In this document: in pieces, positions 1 through 5,682 of the stretch
Position numbering within the stretch: position 1 is the first letter of the stretch
Layout of the letters: every line of letters begins with the position of its first letter
Assembly: GCA_964642235.1 (NCBI GenBank)
Contig: CAZXOP010000103.1
Span: 1 to 6,910 of the forward strand
Origin: CAYSND01 sp964642235
GTDB taxonomy: Bacteria; Bacteroidota; Bacteroidia; Bacteroidales; UBA932
Length of the DNA stretch: 6,910 nucleotides
Reading direction: 5' to 3'
Position numbers and translations under genes: made by a program
The notes under the pieces: generated by a model
What the model saw: the letters and a program-made list of their open reading frames with translations, nothing else
What the model was told of the DNA's origin: nothing
Database searches by the model: none

Positions 1-165
1 TGCAGGAAGTTCATTTTTAGTGACTTTAGCAATAGTTTTCCAAAATCTATTTTGTGGATGGGCATAATATTCCCCCGCTTCGAGTGATTTCTCACTTGGC
101 AGAGTCCCTAAAATTAAGATCTCTATATTTTCATCCTCAATCGGCAAAAACGACTTTTTATCCAT
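1..165 (-). CDS. Uracil/hypoxanthine-DNA glycosylase (UDG superfamily, DNA-deoxyinosine glycosylase type), 5' part only
   Basis: The first 55 codons are visible; the gene continues past the left edge. The protein starts MDKKSFLPIEDENIEILILG, followed by TLPSEKSLEAGEYYAHPQN and RFW. The pattern LG-[ST]-x-P-S-x-x-SL-x(4)-YYAHPxNxFW is the active-site region of the UDG superfamily branch called DNA-deoxyinosine glycosylase or family 6 HDG, related to Mug. These cytoplasmic enzymes cut out deaminated bases (hypoxanthine, in some members uracil) to begin base-excision repair. The Asn of HPQN (residue 39) lies where the family has its important active-site Asn; this is family knowledge recalled, not tested. 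The ATG at 165 is chosen because a Bacteroidota -7 box lies about 15 bases upstream and the conserved domain begins within 20 residues. The exact base specificity cannot be told from this fragment. Confidence 0.82.
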   Translation of the reverse strand, partial: MDKKSFLPIEDENIEILILGTLPSEKSLEAGEYYAHPQNRFWKTIAKVTKNELPA

Positions 166-180
166 AACATTGAATTTCCA

Positions 181-188
181 CAAAGTTA
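181..188 (-). promoter_or_regulatory. Bacteroidota-type -7 box for the DNA glycosylase gene
   Basis: On the minus strand this reads TAACTTTG, an exact match to the Bacteroidota -7 consensus TAnnTTTG. Transcription would start near 175, giving a leader of about 10 bases before the ATG at 165. No good -33 TTTG is seen at the usual spacing. The -33 region would fall in the T-run and hairpin at 201-226. The gene probably has its own promoter, separated from the upstream tRNA by the hairpins. Confidence 0.5.
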
Positions 189-200
189 CATAAAACAATC

Positions 201-236
201 AAAAAAATCCGACTATGAATAGTCGGTATTTTTTTT
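201..236. terminator. Hairpin 1, bidirectional-type intrinsic terminator
   Basis: The stem CCGACTA (209-215) pairs with TAGTCGG (220-226) around the loop TGAA. It is flanked by seven A on the left and a T-run on the right, so it has the shape of a rho-independent terminator on either strand. On the minus strand the U-tract (complement of 201-207) follows the stem, so it could stop read-through from the tRNA. It lies just upstream of the glycosylase -7 box. Confidence 0.6.
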
Positions 237-289
237 ATCCCAGGAACACCTCAAAAGCAAGCTTTTGGTGTTCCGAGGGATAAAAAAAA
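229..289. terminator. Hairpin 2, long central stem of the block
   Basis: Three paired segments are seen: 229-241 with 277-289 (13 bp, T8-ATCCC / GGGAT-A8), 243-249 with 268-274 (GGAACAC / GTGTTCC), and 252-258 with 261-267 (CAAAAGC / GCTTTTG). Small internal loops lie at 242 opposite 275-276 and at 250-251. This gives about 27 base pairs, much longer than an ordinary terminator stem. A terminator role is possible but not certain. The near-perfect arms could also be the core of a palindromic repeat. The outer stem competes with hairpins 1 and 3 for the A- and T-runs. Confidence 0.5.
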
Positions 290-311
290 TACTCCTCGCG
301 GAGTATTTTTT
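282..311 (-). terminator. Hairpin 3, intrinsic terminator of tRNA-Arg
   Basis: The stem TACTCC (290-295) pairs with GGAGTA (300-305) around TCGC, extended by A6/T6 (284-289 with 306-311). On the minus strand the stem is followed by eight U, and it begins 12 bases after the tRNA 3' end at 323. This fits a rho-independent terminator for the tRNA transcript. It is also the right arm of the larger palindrome. Confidence 0.65.
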
Positions 312-322
312 GATTTGTTTTG

Positions 323-396
323 TGATTCGGTTGGGATTCGAACCCAAGACCCACAGCTTAGAAGGCTGTTGCTCTATCCAACTGAGCTACCGAACC
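323..396 (-). tRNA. tRNA-Arg, anticodon TCT
   Basis: The 74-base minus-strand sequence folds as a complete cloverleaf. The acceptor is GGTTCGG / CCGAATC with one G-U pair, and the discriminator is A. The D stem is GCTC / GAGC with loop AGTTGGATA. The anticodon stem is ACAGC / GCTGT with loop CTTCTAA, so the anticodon is TCT, reading AGA and probably AGG as arginine. The variable loop is GGGTC, and the T arm is TTGGG-TTCGAAT-CCCAA. The 3' CCA is not encoded (CAA follows the discriminator), so it must be added by CCA-adding enzyme. It has its own -7 box upstream and a hairpin terminator directly downstream, so it is probably a single-gene unit. Confidence 0.97.
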
Positions 397-413
397 TTTC
401 TTTAAAGTGGGTG

Positions 414-421
414 CAAAGATA
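414..421 (-). promoter_or_regulatory. -7 box of the tRNA-Arg promoter
   Basis: The minus strand reads TATCTTTG, matching the Bacteroidota consensus TAnnTTTG. A TTTC lies 19 bases upstream where the -33 TTTG is expected (about 441-444 on the plus strand). Transcription would start near 408, about 12 bases before the mature tRNA 5' end at 396. The box lies in the clpB-tRNA gap. Confidence 0.6.
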
Positions 422-478
422 AAAAATATTTTCAAGGTATGAAATATAACTTCACTTGATTGAAAAAAGTATCATAAA

Positions 479-2539
479 TTATGCCTTAGTATATAGAACG
501 ATTCCACCGCTTTTAACATCCACTTCCACTGTACTCTCCTTAACAATACTCCCTTCAAGAAGGGCTGTAGCAAGGGTATTCACCAATTCACGCTGAAGAA
601 TCCTCTTTATAGGACGGGCACCATAGGCAGGGTCATACCCTTTAGATGCAATATACTCTTCAGCAGCGGGAGAAAATTCAAGGATTATACCGTTCTCCTT
701 CATCTTATTTTTAATCAGCTCAAGCTGGATATGCATAATCTCACTTATATTTGATCGAGTAAGTGGCTTAAACTGAATCACTTCATCTATCCTATTATAG
801 AACTCGGGTCTTACACTCTGCTTCAATGTCTCCTCTGAAGTAAGGTTTGATGTCATTATAAGAATAGTGTTCTTAAAATCCACCGTTCTCCCTTTATTAT
901 CAGTAAGTCTCCCGTCATCAAGCACTTGTAACAGTACATTAAAGACATCGGGATGTGCTTTTTCTATCTCATCAAGCAATATAACAGAATATGGTTTCCT
1001 TCGTACCGCCTCAGTGAGCTGTCCACCTTCATCATATCCGACATATCCCGGAGGTGCTCCCACCAATCTTGATACCGTATGACGCTCCTGATATTCACTC
1101 ATATCGATACGTGTCATCATATTCTCATCATTGAATAGTGCCTCTGCAAGAGCCTTAGCCAATTCAGTTTTACCAACCCCTGTAGGACCTAAAAACATAA
1201 ATGAGCCTATTGGGCGTTTCTCATTTTGAAGCCCTGCCCTACTCCTTCTCACAGCATTTGAAACAGCATTCACTGCCTCATCTTGCCCTACAACTCTCTT
1301 ATGAAGAAGCTCTTCCATATTCAGGAGTTTGGTCTTCTCGCTCTCAAGCATCCTATTGACAGGGATACCTGTCCATTTAGAGACAATCTCGGCAATATCC
1401 TCTGCCTCGACAGACTCTTTAATCATAGGGTCCGGATTTTTAGCCATTTGAGCAGCAAGTTCATCTATCTCTTTTTGGAGAGCGGTAATTTTACCATAAC
1501 GTATCTCGGCCACTTTTCCATAATCCCCCCTTCTTTCAGCATCCTCTGCCAAAAACTTAAAATGCTCTATCTCAGTTCTCTTCTTCTGAATGGCATCAAG
1601 TAACGATTTTTCATCATTCCATTTTTTATTAGCCACTTTCCTCTCAGCTTCAAGAGTAACGAGCATCTCTTTTATCTCATCCAACTTAACCGACTCCCCT
1701 TCTCTTTTAATTGCTGCTTTTTCTATCTCAAGCTGTCGAATCTTTCGGTTTAGTTCATCAATAGCCTCAGGGACAGAGTTCATCTCCATACGGAGTTTAG
1801 ATGCTGCCTCGTCAATAAGGTCAATAGCTTTATCCGGAAGAAATCTATTGGTTATATACCTGCTCGACAATTCCACTGCCGCAATAATCGCATCATCATC
1901 AATTCTCACCTTGTGGTGATTCTCGTACTTCTCCTGCAACCCTCGCAATATCGAAATAGACTCGGCAGGGGAAGGTTCATCCACCATTACCATCTGGAAT
2001 CTTCGTTCCAATGCCTTATCCTCTTCAAAATATTTGCGGTATTCGTCGAGAGTAGTGGAACCAATGGCTCTCAGTTCTCCACGTGCCAATGCCGGTTTCA
2101 AAATATTTGCAGCATCCATGGCACCCGAGGTACGTCCTGCACCCACGAGGGTATGAATCTCATCTATAAACAATATTATCTCCCCTTCGCTCTCGACCAC
2201 TGCTTTAACCACACCCTTGAGCCTCTCTTCAAACTCCCCTTGATATTTGGCACCTGCAATCAGTGCCCCCATATCGAGGGAATAGACCTCCTTCGTTTTA
2301 AGATTCTCAGGAACGTCCTGATGGACAATACGCTGCGCAATACCCTCCGATATTGCGGTCTTCCCTACTCCGGGTTCACCCACTAAAATAGGGTTATTCT
2401 TGGTCCTTCGACTCAATATCTGAAGGACCCTTCTAATCTCCTCGTCCCTACCTATAACAGGGTCGAGTTTTCCGCCCTTTGCCTTCTCATTAAGGTTTAC
2501 GGCATACCTGTTTAATAATTCCTTATTTTCGTTGTTCAT
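479..2539 (-). CDS. clpB: ClpB-type AAA+ disaggregase lacking the N-terminal domain
   Basis: This 686-residue protein is a cytoplasmic hexameric disaggregase that threads aggregated proteins with help from DnaK. The first ATPase domain has Walker A GEPGVGKT (54-61), pore loop KYQGEFEERLK (98-108), Walker B ILFIDEIH (122-129) and arginine fingers R179/R180. A full ClpB-type coiled-coil middle domain follows (about 252-375), with the typical RRGDYGKVAEIRYGKI segment. The second ATPase domain has GPTGVGKT (451-458), pore loop GAPPGYVGYDEGG (494-506), Walker B VILLDEIEKAHP (519-530), arginine finger RPEFYNR (577-583) and sensor-2 GARP (640-643). The middle domain makes ClpB much likelier than ClpA or ClpC. 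Usual ClpB is about 860 residues; here the roughly 150-residue N domain is absent. An in-frame stop lies at 2552-2554 and the divergent queE at 2661 leaves no room for it. About 19 residues are also missing between sensor 1 (TSN, 563-565) and RPEF. No clear terminator follows the stop. Confidence 0.95.
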   Translation of the reverse strand: MNNENKELLNRYAVNLNEKAKGGKLDPVIGRDEEIRRVLQILSRRTKNNPILVGEPGVGKTAISEGIAQRIVHQDVPENLKTKEVYSLDMGALIAGAKYQGEFEERLKGVVKAVVESEGEIILFIDEIHTLVGAGRTSGAMDAANILKPALARGELRAIGSTTLDEYRKYFEEDKALERRFQMVMVDEPSPAESISILRGLQEKYENHHKVRIDDDAIIAAVELSSRYITNRFLPDKAIDLIDEAASKLRMEMNSVPEAIDELNRKIRQLEIEKAAIKREGESVKLDEIKEMLVTLEAERKVANKKWNDEKSLLDAIQKKRTEIEHFKFLAEDAERRGDYGKVAEIRYGKITALQKEIDELAAQMAKNPDPMIKESVEAEDIAEIVSKWTGIPVNRMLESEKTKLLNMEELLHKRVVGQDEAVNAVSNAVRRSRAGLQNEKRPIGSFMFLGPTGVGKTELAKALAEALFNDENMMTRIDMSEYQERHTVSRLVGAPPGYVGYDEGGQLTEAVRRKPYSVILLDEIEKAHPDVFNVLLQVLDDGRLTDNKGRTVDFKNTILIMTSNLTSEETLKQSVRPEFYNRIDEVIQFKPLTRSNISEIMHIQLELIKNKMKENGIILEFSPAAEEYIASKGYDPAYGARPIKRILQRELVNTLATALLEGSIVKESTVEVDVKSGGIVLYTKA

Positions 2540-2559
2540 ATTTCTAATTCTTTATTTTC
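2516..2559 (-). repeat. 15-base direct repeat straddling the clpB start
   Basis: On the minus strand GAAAATAAAGAATTA (2545-2559) and GAAAATAAGGAATTA (2516-2530) match at 14 of 15 bases, offset by 29 bases. The downstream copy encodes ENKEL, residues 4-8 of ClpB. The upstream copy sits in the leader and encodes the same ENKEL inside a nine-codon reading frame. AT-rich sequence makes chance similarity possible, but the position on both sides of the start codon of an unusually short ClpB is notable. Confidence 0.55.
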
Positions 2560-2565
2560 TAACAT
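2536..2565 (-). other. Possible leader mini-ORF (9 codons) overlapping the clpB start
   Basis: ATG at 2565 opens the frame MLENKELEI, ending in a TGA (2538-2536) that overlaps the clpB ATG (2539-2537) as ATGA. Such an overlap would allow stop-restart translation of clpB. There is no ribosome-binding sequence and no proof of translation. The frame may be just a by-product of the direct repeat. Confidence 0.25.
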
Positions 2566-2637
2566 CTTAACTTCAAATAATCTGCCGAATGATATTTTAT
2601 GTCATTTTGTCATATAGGAGTGTAATATTTTTTTTCC

Positions 2638-2645
2638 TATCTTTG
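2638..2645 (+). promoter_or_regulatory. -7 box upstream of queE
   Basis: TATCTTTG matches TAnnTTTG. The expected transcription start, about 2650-2653, almost coincides with an ATG at 2652 and is about 9 bases before the ATG at 2661. This argues against a translation start further upstream and suggests a very short or absent leader. No good -33 box is seen at normal spacing; a TTTTG at 2605-2609 is too far away. The promoter could drive the whole plus-strand cluster. Confidence 0.5.
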
Positions 2646-2660
2646 TTAGATATGAATTTT

Positions 2661-3272
2661 ATGAGCAAAACATCACAATCTCTCCCGATTTCGGAAACAT
2701 TCTACTCTCTTCAAGGGGAGGGGAGAAATAGTGGCAAAGCTGCTTATTTTATCCGTTTAGCAGGGTGTGATGTGAAGTGTAGCTGGTGCGATTCGATGGC
2801 CTCATGGTCTGTTTCAGACTCTGATTTTATCCCTACAGAAACAGTAGTTAAACAAGCTGTTGATTCAGGAACTAAAACTGTTGTTATTACAGGAGGGGAA
2901 CCCCTAAAATACCCTCTTGACGAATTATGCAGACTATTAAAAAATGAAGGGATGGAGATACTCCTTGAGACCTCCGGCACAGAGCCTCTTAGTGGCTCTT
3001 TTGACTGGATATGCCTCTCTCCCAAAAAGCACTCCCTTCCAAGAAAAGAGATATACACTCAGGCTTCAGAGCTTAAAGTCATAATAATCAGTCCGGAAGA
3101 TTTTATTTGGGCAGAGAAAGAGAGGGAGAAAGTCTCACCAGAGTGTCTCTTATATCTACAGCCGGAATGGAGTAATCGTGAAAAAGCATTACCTTTAATA
3201 ATAGAATATATAAAAATGCACCCTGAATGGAGATTATCACTGCAAATTCATAAATTTATAAATATCCAATAA
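2661..3272 (+). CDS. queE: 7-carboxy-7-deazaguanine synthase (radical SAM, QueE)
   Basis: The protein (203 residues) is a compact radical-SAM enzyme that converts 6-carboxy-tetrahydropterin to 7-carboxy-7-deazaguanine, the ring-contraction step toward preQ0 and queuosine in tRNA. It carries the cluster-binding CxxxCxxC (Cys36, Cys40, Cys43 in GCDVKCSWCD), the substrate-side ETFYSLQGEG (12-21), the SAM-binding TGGEP (77-81), ETSGT (103-107), LSPK (119-122) and the typical C-terminal WRLSLQIHKFINIQ. The frame is open further upstream, but the -7 box at 2638-2645 lies inside that extension, so the start is 2661 or the in-frame ATG at 2652 (adding MNF). The length is normal for the family. No other queuosine-pathway gene is in view. 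The gene leads a tightly spaced plus-strand cluster; the next start is 26 bases on. Confidence 0.92.
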   Translation: MSKTSQSLPISETFYSLQGEGRNSGKAAYFIRLAGCDVKCSWCDSMASWSVSDSDFIPTETVVKQAVDSGTKTVVITGGEPLKYPLDELCRLLKNEGMEILLETSGTEPLSGSFDWICLSPKKHSLPRKEIYTQASELKVIIISPEDFIWAEKEREKVSPECLLYLQPEWSNREKALPLIIEYIKMHPEWRLSLQIHKFINIQ

Positions 3273-3298
3273 TTTTATAAACAACTAATTTTACTAAT

Positions 3299-4507
3299 AT
3301 GAGACTAAAATCGTTAATTCTATCCCTCGCAGCTCTTTGTCTGCTTGCTCCAACCTCCTTTGCTCAGAAAAAGAAGGAGACGAAGCCCGTTGAACCGGAA
3401 GGTTATAAGTTTGAAAATGTAGTGACAAATCCTATAACATCTGTTAAGAATCAGAATAGCACCAGCACTTGTTGGGCCTTCTCTACCATCTCTTATTTCG
3501 AATCGGAAATTTTAAAAGCAGGGTATAAAGGTGATCTTAACCTCTCTGAGATGTTTATAGTATCAAATGCTTATAGAGATAAAGCCCAGAAATATGTCAG
3601 ACTCCATGGAAATCTTGGTTTCCACGGCGGATCTACCTTTGGGGATGTGCTTCATGTAATGAAAACTTACGGTATGGTACCTGATAGCAAGATGCCGGGA
3701 CTTAACTATGGTGAAGAGAGACATATACATGGAGAACTCGATGCCCTTCTAAAAGGATATGTTGAGACCATCGTAAAGAACCCAAATAGAAAGCTCTCAA
3801 CTGCATGGAAGAAAGGATTTGGTGGGATTTTAGATGCCTATCTTGGGGTAATTCCTGAAAAATTCAACTTCGAAGGGGTTGAATATACACCTAAGAGCTA
3901 TATGGAGGCATTAAAAATTAATCTTAACGATTATGTGGAAATTACCTCTTTTACTCATATTCCACTCTATACCAAAACCATTCTCGAAGTTCCTGACAAT
4001 TGGCGTTGGGAAGAGTGTTATAATGTAGCAATGGATGATATGATAGCTATATTCGACAATGCTATTAACAATGGTTATACCATCGCTTGGGCAGCAGATG
4101 TAAGCGAAAAAGGGTTTACTCGTGAAGGACTAGGGATTGTACCCGATGATGAGAAAATAGCAGCTCAGGGAGCAGGAAGCGACCAGTCACGTTGGGTTGG
4201 AAGTAATCCTAATGTGAAAGATGTTAAGAAACCGACCCCCGGTCCTGAAAAAGTTATCACAGCCGAGATGCGTCAAGAAGAGTTCGATAATTACAAAACT
4301 ACCGATGACCACGGAATGCATGTTTATGGCATTGCTAAAGACCAAAACGGAACCAAATATTATATGGTAAAAAATTCTTGGGGAGAAACAGGCGATTATA
4401 AAGGTATGTGGTATATTTCTGAAGCGTTTGTAAAGTTAAAAACCACTAATTTTATGGTTAATAAAAATGCTATCCCTTCGGAGATAAGAACAAAACTTGG
4501 AATTTAA
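3299..4507 (+). CDS. Exported C1B-family cysteine peptidase (PepC / bleomycin-hydrolase-like), copy A
   Basis: The protein (402 residues) has an N-terminal signal peptide (basic MRLK, hydrophobic 5-18, likely signal peptidase I cleavage at SFA-Q near residue 22; no lipobox), so it probably acts in the periplasm or outside. The papain-fold catalytic set is complete: Gln52 in SVKNQ, Cys58 in STCWAFS, His338 in DDHGMHVYGIA (six residues before the conserved Gly, as in papain) and Asn359 in VKNSWG. The long region between Cys and His, and the size of about 400 residues, fit family C1B (bleomycin hydrolase / aminopeptidase C) better than classical papains. No propeptide or sorting domain is evident. 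Its substrate is unknown; endo- versus aminopeptidase action cannot be told by eye. It differs from copy B by an extra low-complexity stretch (about 285-316, rich in Gly, Pro, Lys). Confidence 0.85.
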   Translation: MRLKSLILSLAALCLLAPTSFAQKKKETKPVEPEGYKFENVVTNPITSVKNQNSTSTCWAFSTISYFESEILKAGYKGDLNLSEMFIVSNAYRDKAQKYVRLHGNLGFHGGSTFGDVLHVMKTYGMVPDSKMPGLNYGEERHIHGELDALLKGYVETIVKNPNRKLSTAWKKGFGGILDAYLGVIPEKFNFEGVEYTPKSYMEALKINLNDYVEITSFTHIPLYTKTILEVPDNWRWEECYNVAMDDMIAIFDNAINNGYTIAWAADVSEKGFTREGLGIVPDDEKIAAQGAGSDQSRWVGSNPNVKDVKKPTPGPEKVITAEMRQEEFDNYKTTDDHGMHVYGIAKDQNGTKYYMVKNSWGETGDYKGMWYISEAFVKLKTTNFMVNKNAIPSEIRTKLGI

Positions 4508-4526
4508 TTTTTTAATATTTAATCAA

Positions 4527-5666
4527 ATGAAACTAAGACATTATTTTCTTTCACTTGTTGCTTTAATGCTTTGCCTCGGGCTAAACGCACAGAGCCCATA
4601 TAAGTTTACCACTGTAAAAGAGAACAAAGCAACTTCGGTTAAGAACCAGGCAAAAACAGGAACCTGCTGGTGCTTCGCCACTGTCTCCTTCCTCGAATCA
4701 GAACTCCTTCGCACCGGAAAGGGAGAATTTGACCTCTCTGAAATGTTTATTGTTAGAAATAACTATGTGGAACGTATCCAAGATAATTATCTTCGTCAAG
4801 GAAAAGGGAACATAGGACCCGGTAGTATTGCCCACATGGCCACAAAAGTTATTGATAAATACGGAATCGTTCCGGAATCTGTCTATTCAGGTATCAACTA
4901 TGACTCTCCTACCCATAATCATGGTGAATTCACTGCCTATTTGGAATCAATAGCAGAGACATCAGTAAAGTTAAAGAAACGCTCTCCTGAATATTATAAG
5001 CTTCAGAATGCCATTATGGATCTCTATCTTGGCGAAGTTCCTCAGAAGTTTAATTATAACGGTAAGGAATACACCCCTCAGACATTCAGGGATTACCTCG
5101 GTCTTAATATGAGTGACTATGTGGAGTTTACCAGTTTCACTAACCACCCTTTCTATCAGCGCGTACCACTTGAAATTCCTGATAATTGGGATCATGAACT
5201 CCTCTATAACCTCCCATTAGATGAATTTATGTCAGTTATTGACAATGCCATTAATACCGGCTATACAGTAGCTTGGGATGGTGATATAGGGGACCCAGGA
5301 TATATTTTCGCTAAATATATAGCTATTATCCCAGAGGATGCCACTCTTACCCGTGATCAGATTCTTCAGATGATGGATAAGGATGAGATAATTCCGGAAA
5401 AGACCATTACTCCTGAAATTCGCCAGGAGGGTTATGAGACTTTTGTTACTACTGACGATCACCTTGAGCATATAGTAGGTATAGCCAAAGATCAAAATGG
5501 AACCAAATATTACAATACAAAGAACTCTTGGGGGTATGGTCGTAGAGGAAATGAGACCGGACACCACTATTTGTCTGAATCATTTGTACGTAGCAAGACT
5601 ATAAGTATTATGGTTCATAAAGATGCCGTTCCAAAAGAGATTAAAAAGAAAATTGGCTTAAAATAA
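4527..5666 (+). CDS. Exported C1B-family cysteine peptidase, copy B
   Basis: The protein (379 residues) is a paralogue of the gene just upstream, alike along its whole length (roughly 40-50% identical by eye). The start at 4527 (MKLRHYF) gives a clean signal peptide with cleavage at LNA-Q (residues 19-22). An open frame upstream reaches 4497 but overlaps the previous gene and would put an unsuitable MEFNFLIFNQ in front. The catalytic residues are Gln41 (VKNQ), Cys47 (GTCWCF), His312 (DDHLEHIVGIA) and Asn333 (TKNSWG), all present, so both copies should be active. It has CWCF where copy A has CWAF, putting a second cysteine two residues after the nucleophile. It starts 19 bases after copy A ends, which points to tandem duplication followed by long divergence. 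Substrate unknown. Confidence 0.85.
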   Translation: MKLRHYFLSLVALMLCLGLNAQSPYKFTTVKENKATSVKNQAKTGTCWCFATVSFLESELLRTGKGEFDLSEMFIVRNNYVERIQDNYLRQGKGNIGPGSIAHMATKVIDKYGIVPESVYSGINYDSPTHNHGEFTAYLESIAETSVKLKKRSPEYYKLQNAIMDLYLGEVPQKFNYNGKEYTPQTFRDYLGLNMSDYVEFTSFTNHPFYQRVPLEIPDNWDHELLYNLPLDEFMSVIDNAINTGYTVAWDGDIGDPGYIFAKYIAIIPEDATLTRDQILQMMDKDEIIPEKTITPEIRQEGYETFVTTDDHLEHIVGIAKDQNGTKYYNTKNSWGYGRRGNETGHHYLSESFVRSKTISIMVHKDAVPKEIKKKIGLK

Positions 5667-5682
5667 ATAAATACCGAAAGCC

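Larger units (their letters stand above)
191..322. repeat. Near-palindromic block of three linked hairpins next to tRNA-Arg
   Basis: The block is symmetric about position 259-260. The left end (192-206) reads aaaacaatcaaaaaa. The complement of the right end (306-321) reads aaaacaaatcaaaaaa, one base different. Moving inward, each arm holds a short hairpin (209-226 on the left, 290-305 on the right), and the two arms then pair with each other as one long hairpin (229-289). The A- and T-runs are shared: the T-run at 229-236 can serve as the tail of hairpin 1 or as the outer stem of hairpin 2, and the A-run at 282-289 is shared in the same way by hairpins 2 and 3. In DNA or RNA it could fold as a three-armed structure. 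It may be simply stacked terminators, or a small non-coding palindromic (MITE- or REP-like) repeat. Copy number in the genome would decide. Confidence 0.6.

Noticed and set aside
191..322. CRISPR array or riboswitch
   Set aside because: There is no repeat-spacer periodicity. The structures are palindromic hairpins with A/T-runs that fit terminators or a palindromic repeat.
191..396. Integration (att) site or genomic island edge at the tRNA-Arg 3' end
   Set aside because: No integrase and no second copy of the tRNA 3' end is seen in the window; the flanking genes are housekeeping. The inverted-repeat block alone does not show integration.
867..2386. Plus-strand open frames inside clpB (71 to 157 residues)
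   Set aside because: They lie antisense to a fully conserved ClpB frame, have no recognisable domain, and look like codon-bias shadows.
2744..3058. Minus-strand open frame of 104 residues inside queE
   Set aside because: It is antisense to conserved QueE motifs and resembles no known protein.
4497..4526. Upstream start for peptidase copy B
   Set aside because: It would overlap the end of copy A and put ten unsuitable residues before a clean signal peptide starting at 4527.
4971..5567. Two minus-strand open frames inside peptidase copy B
   Set aside because: The sense frame has intact catalytic residues and full-length similarity to copy A; the antisense frames show no supporting signal.
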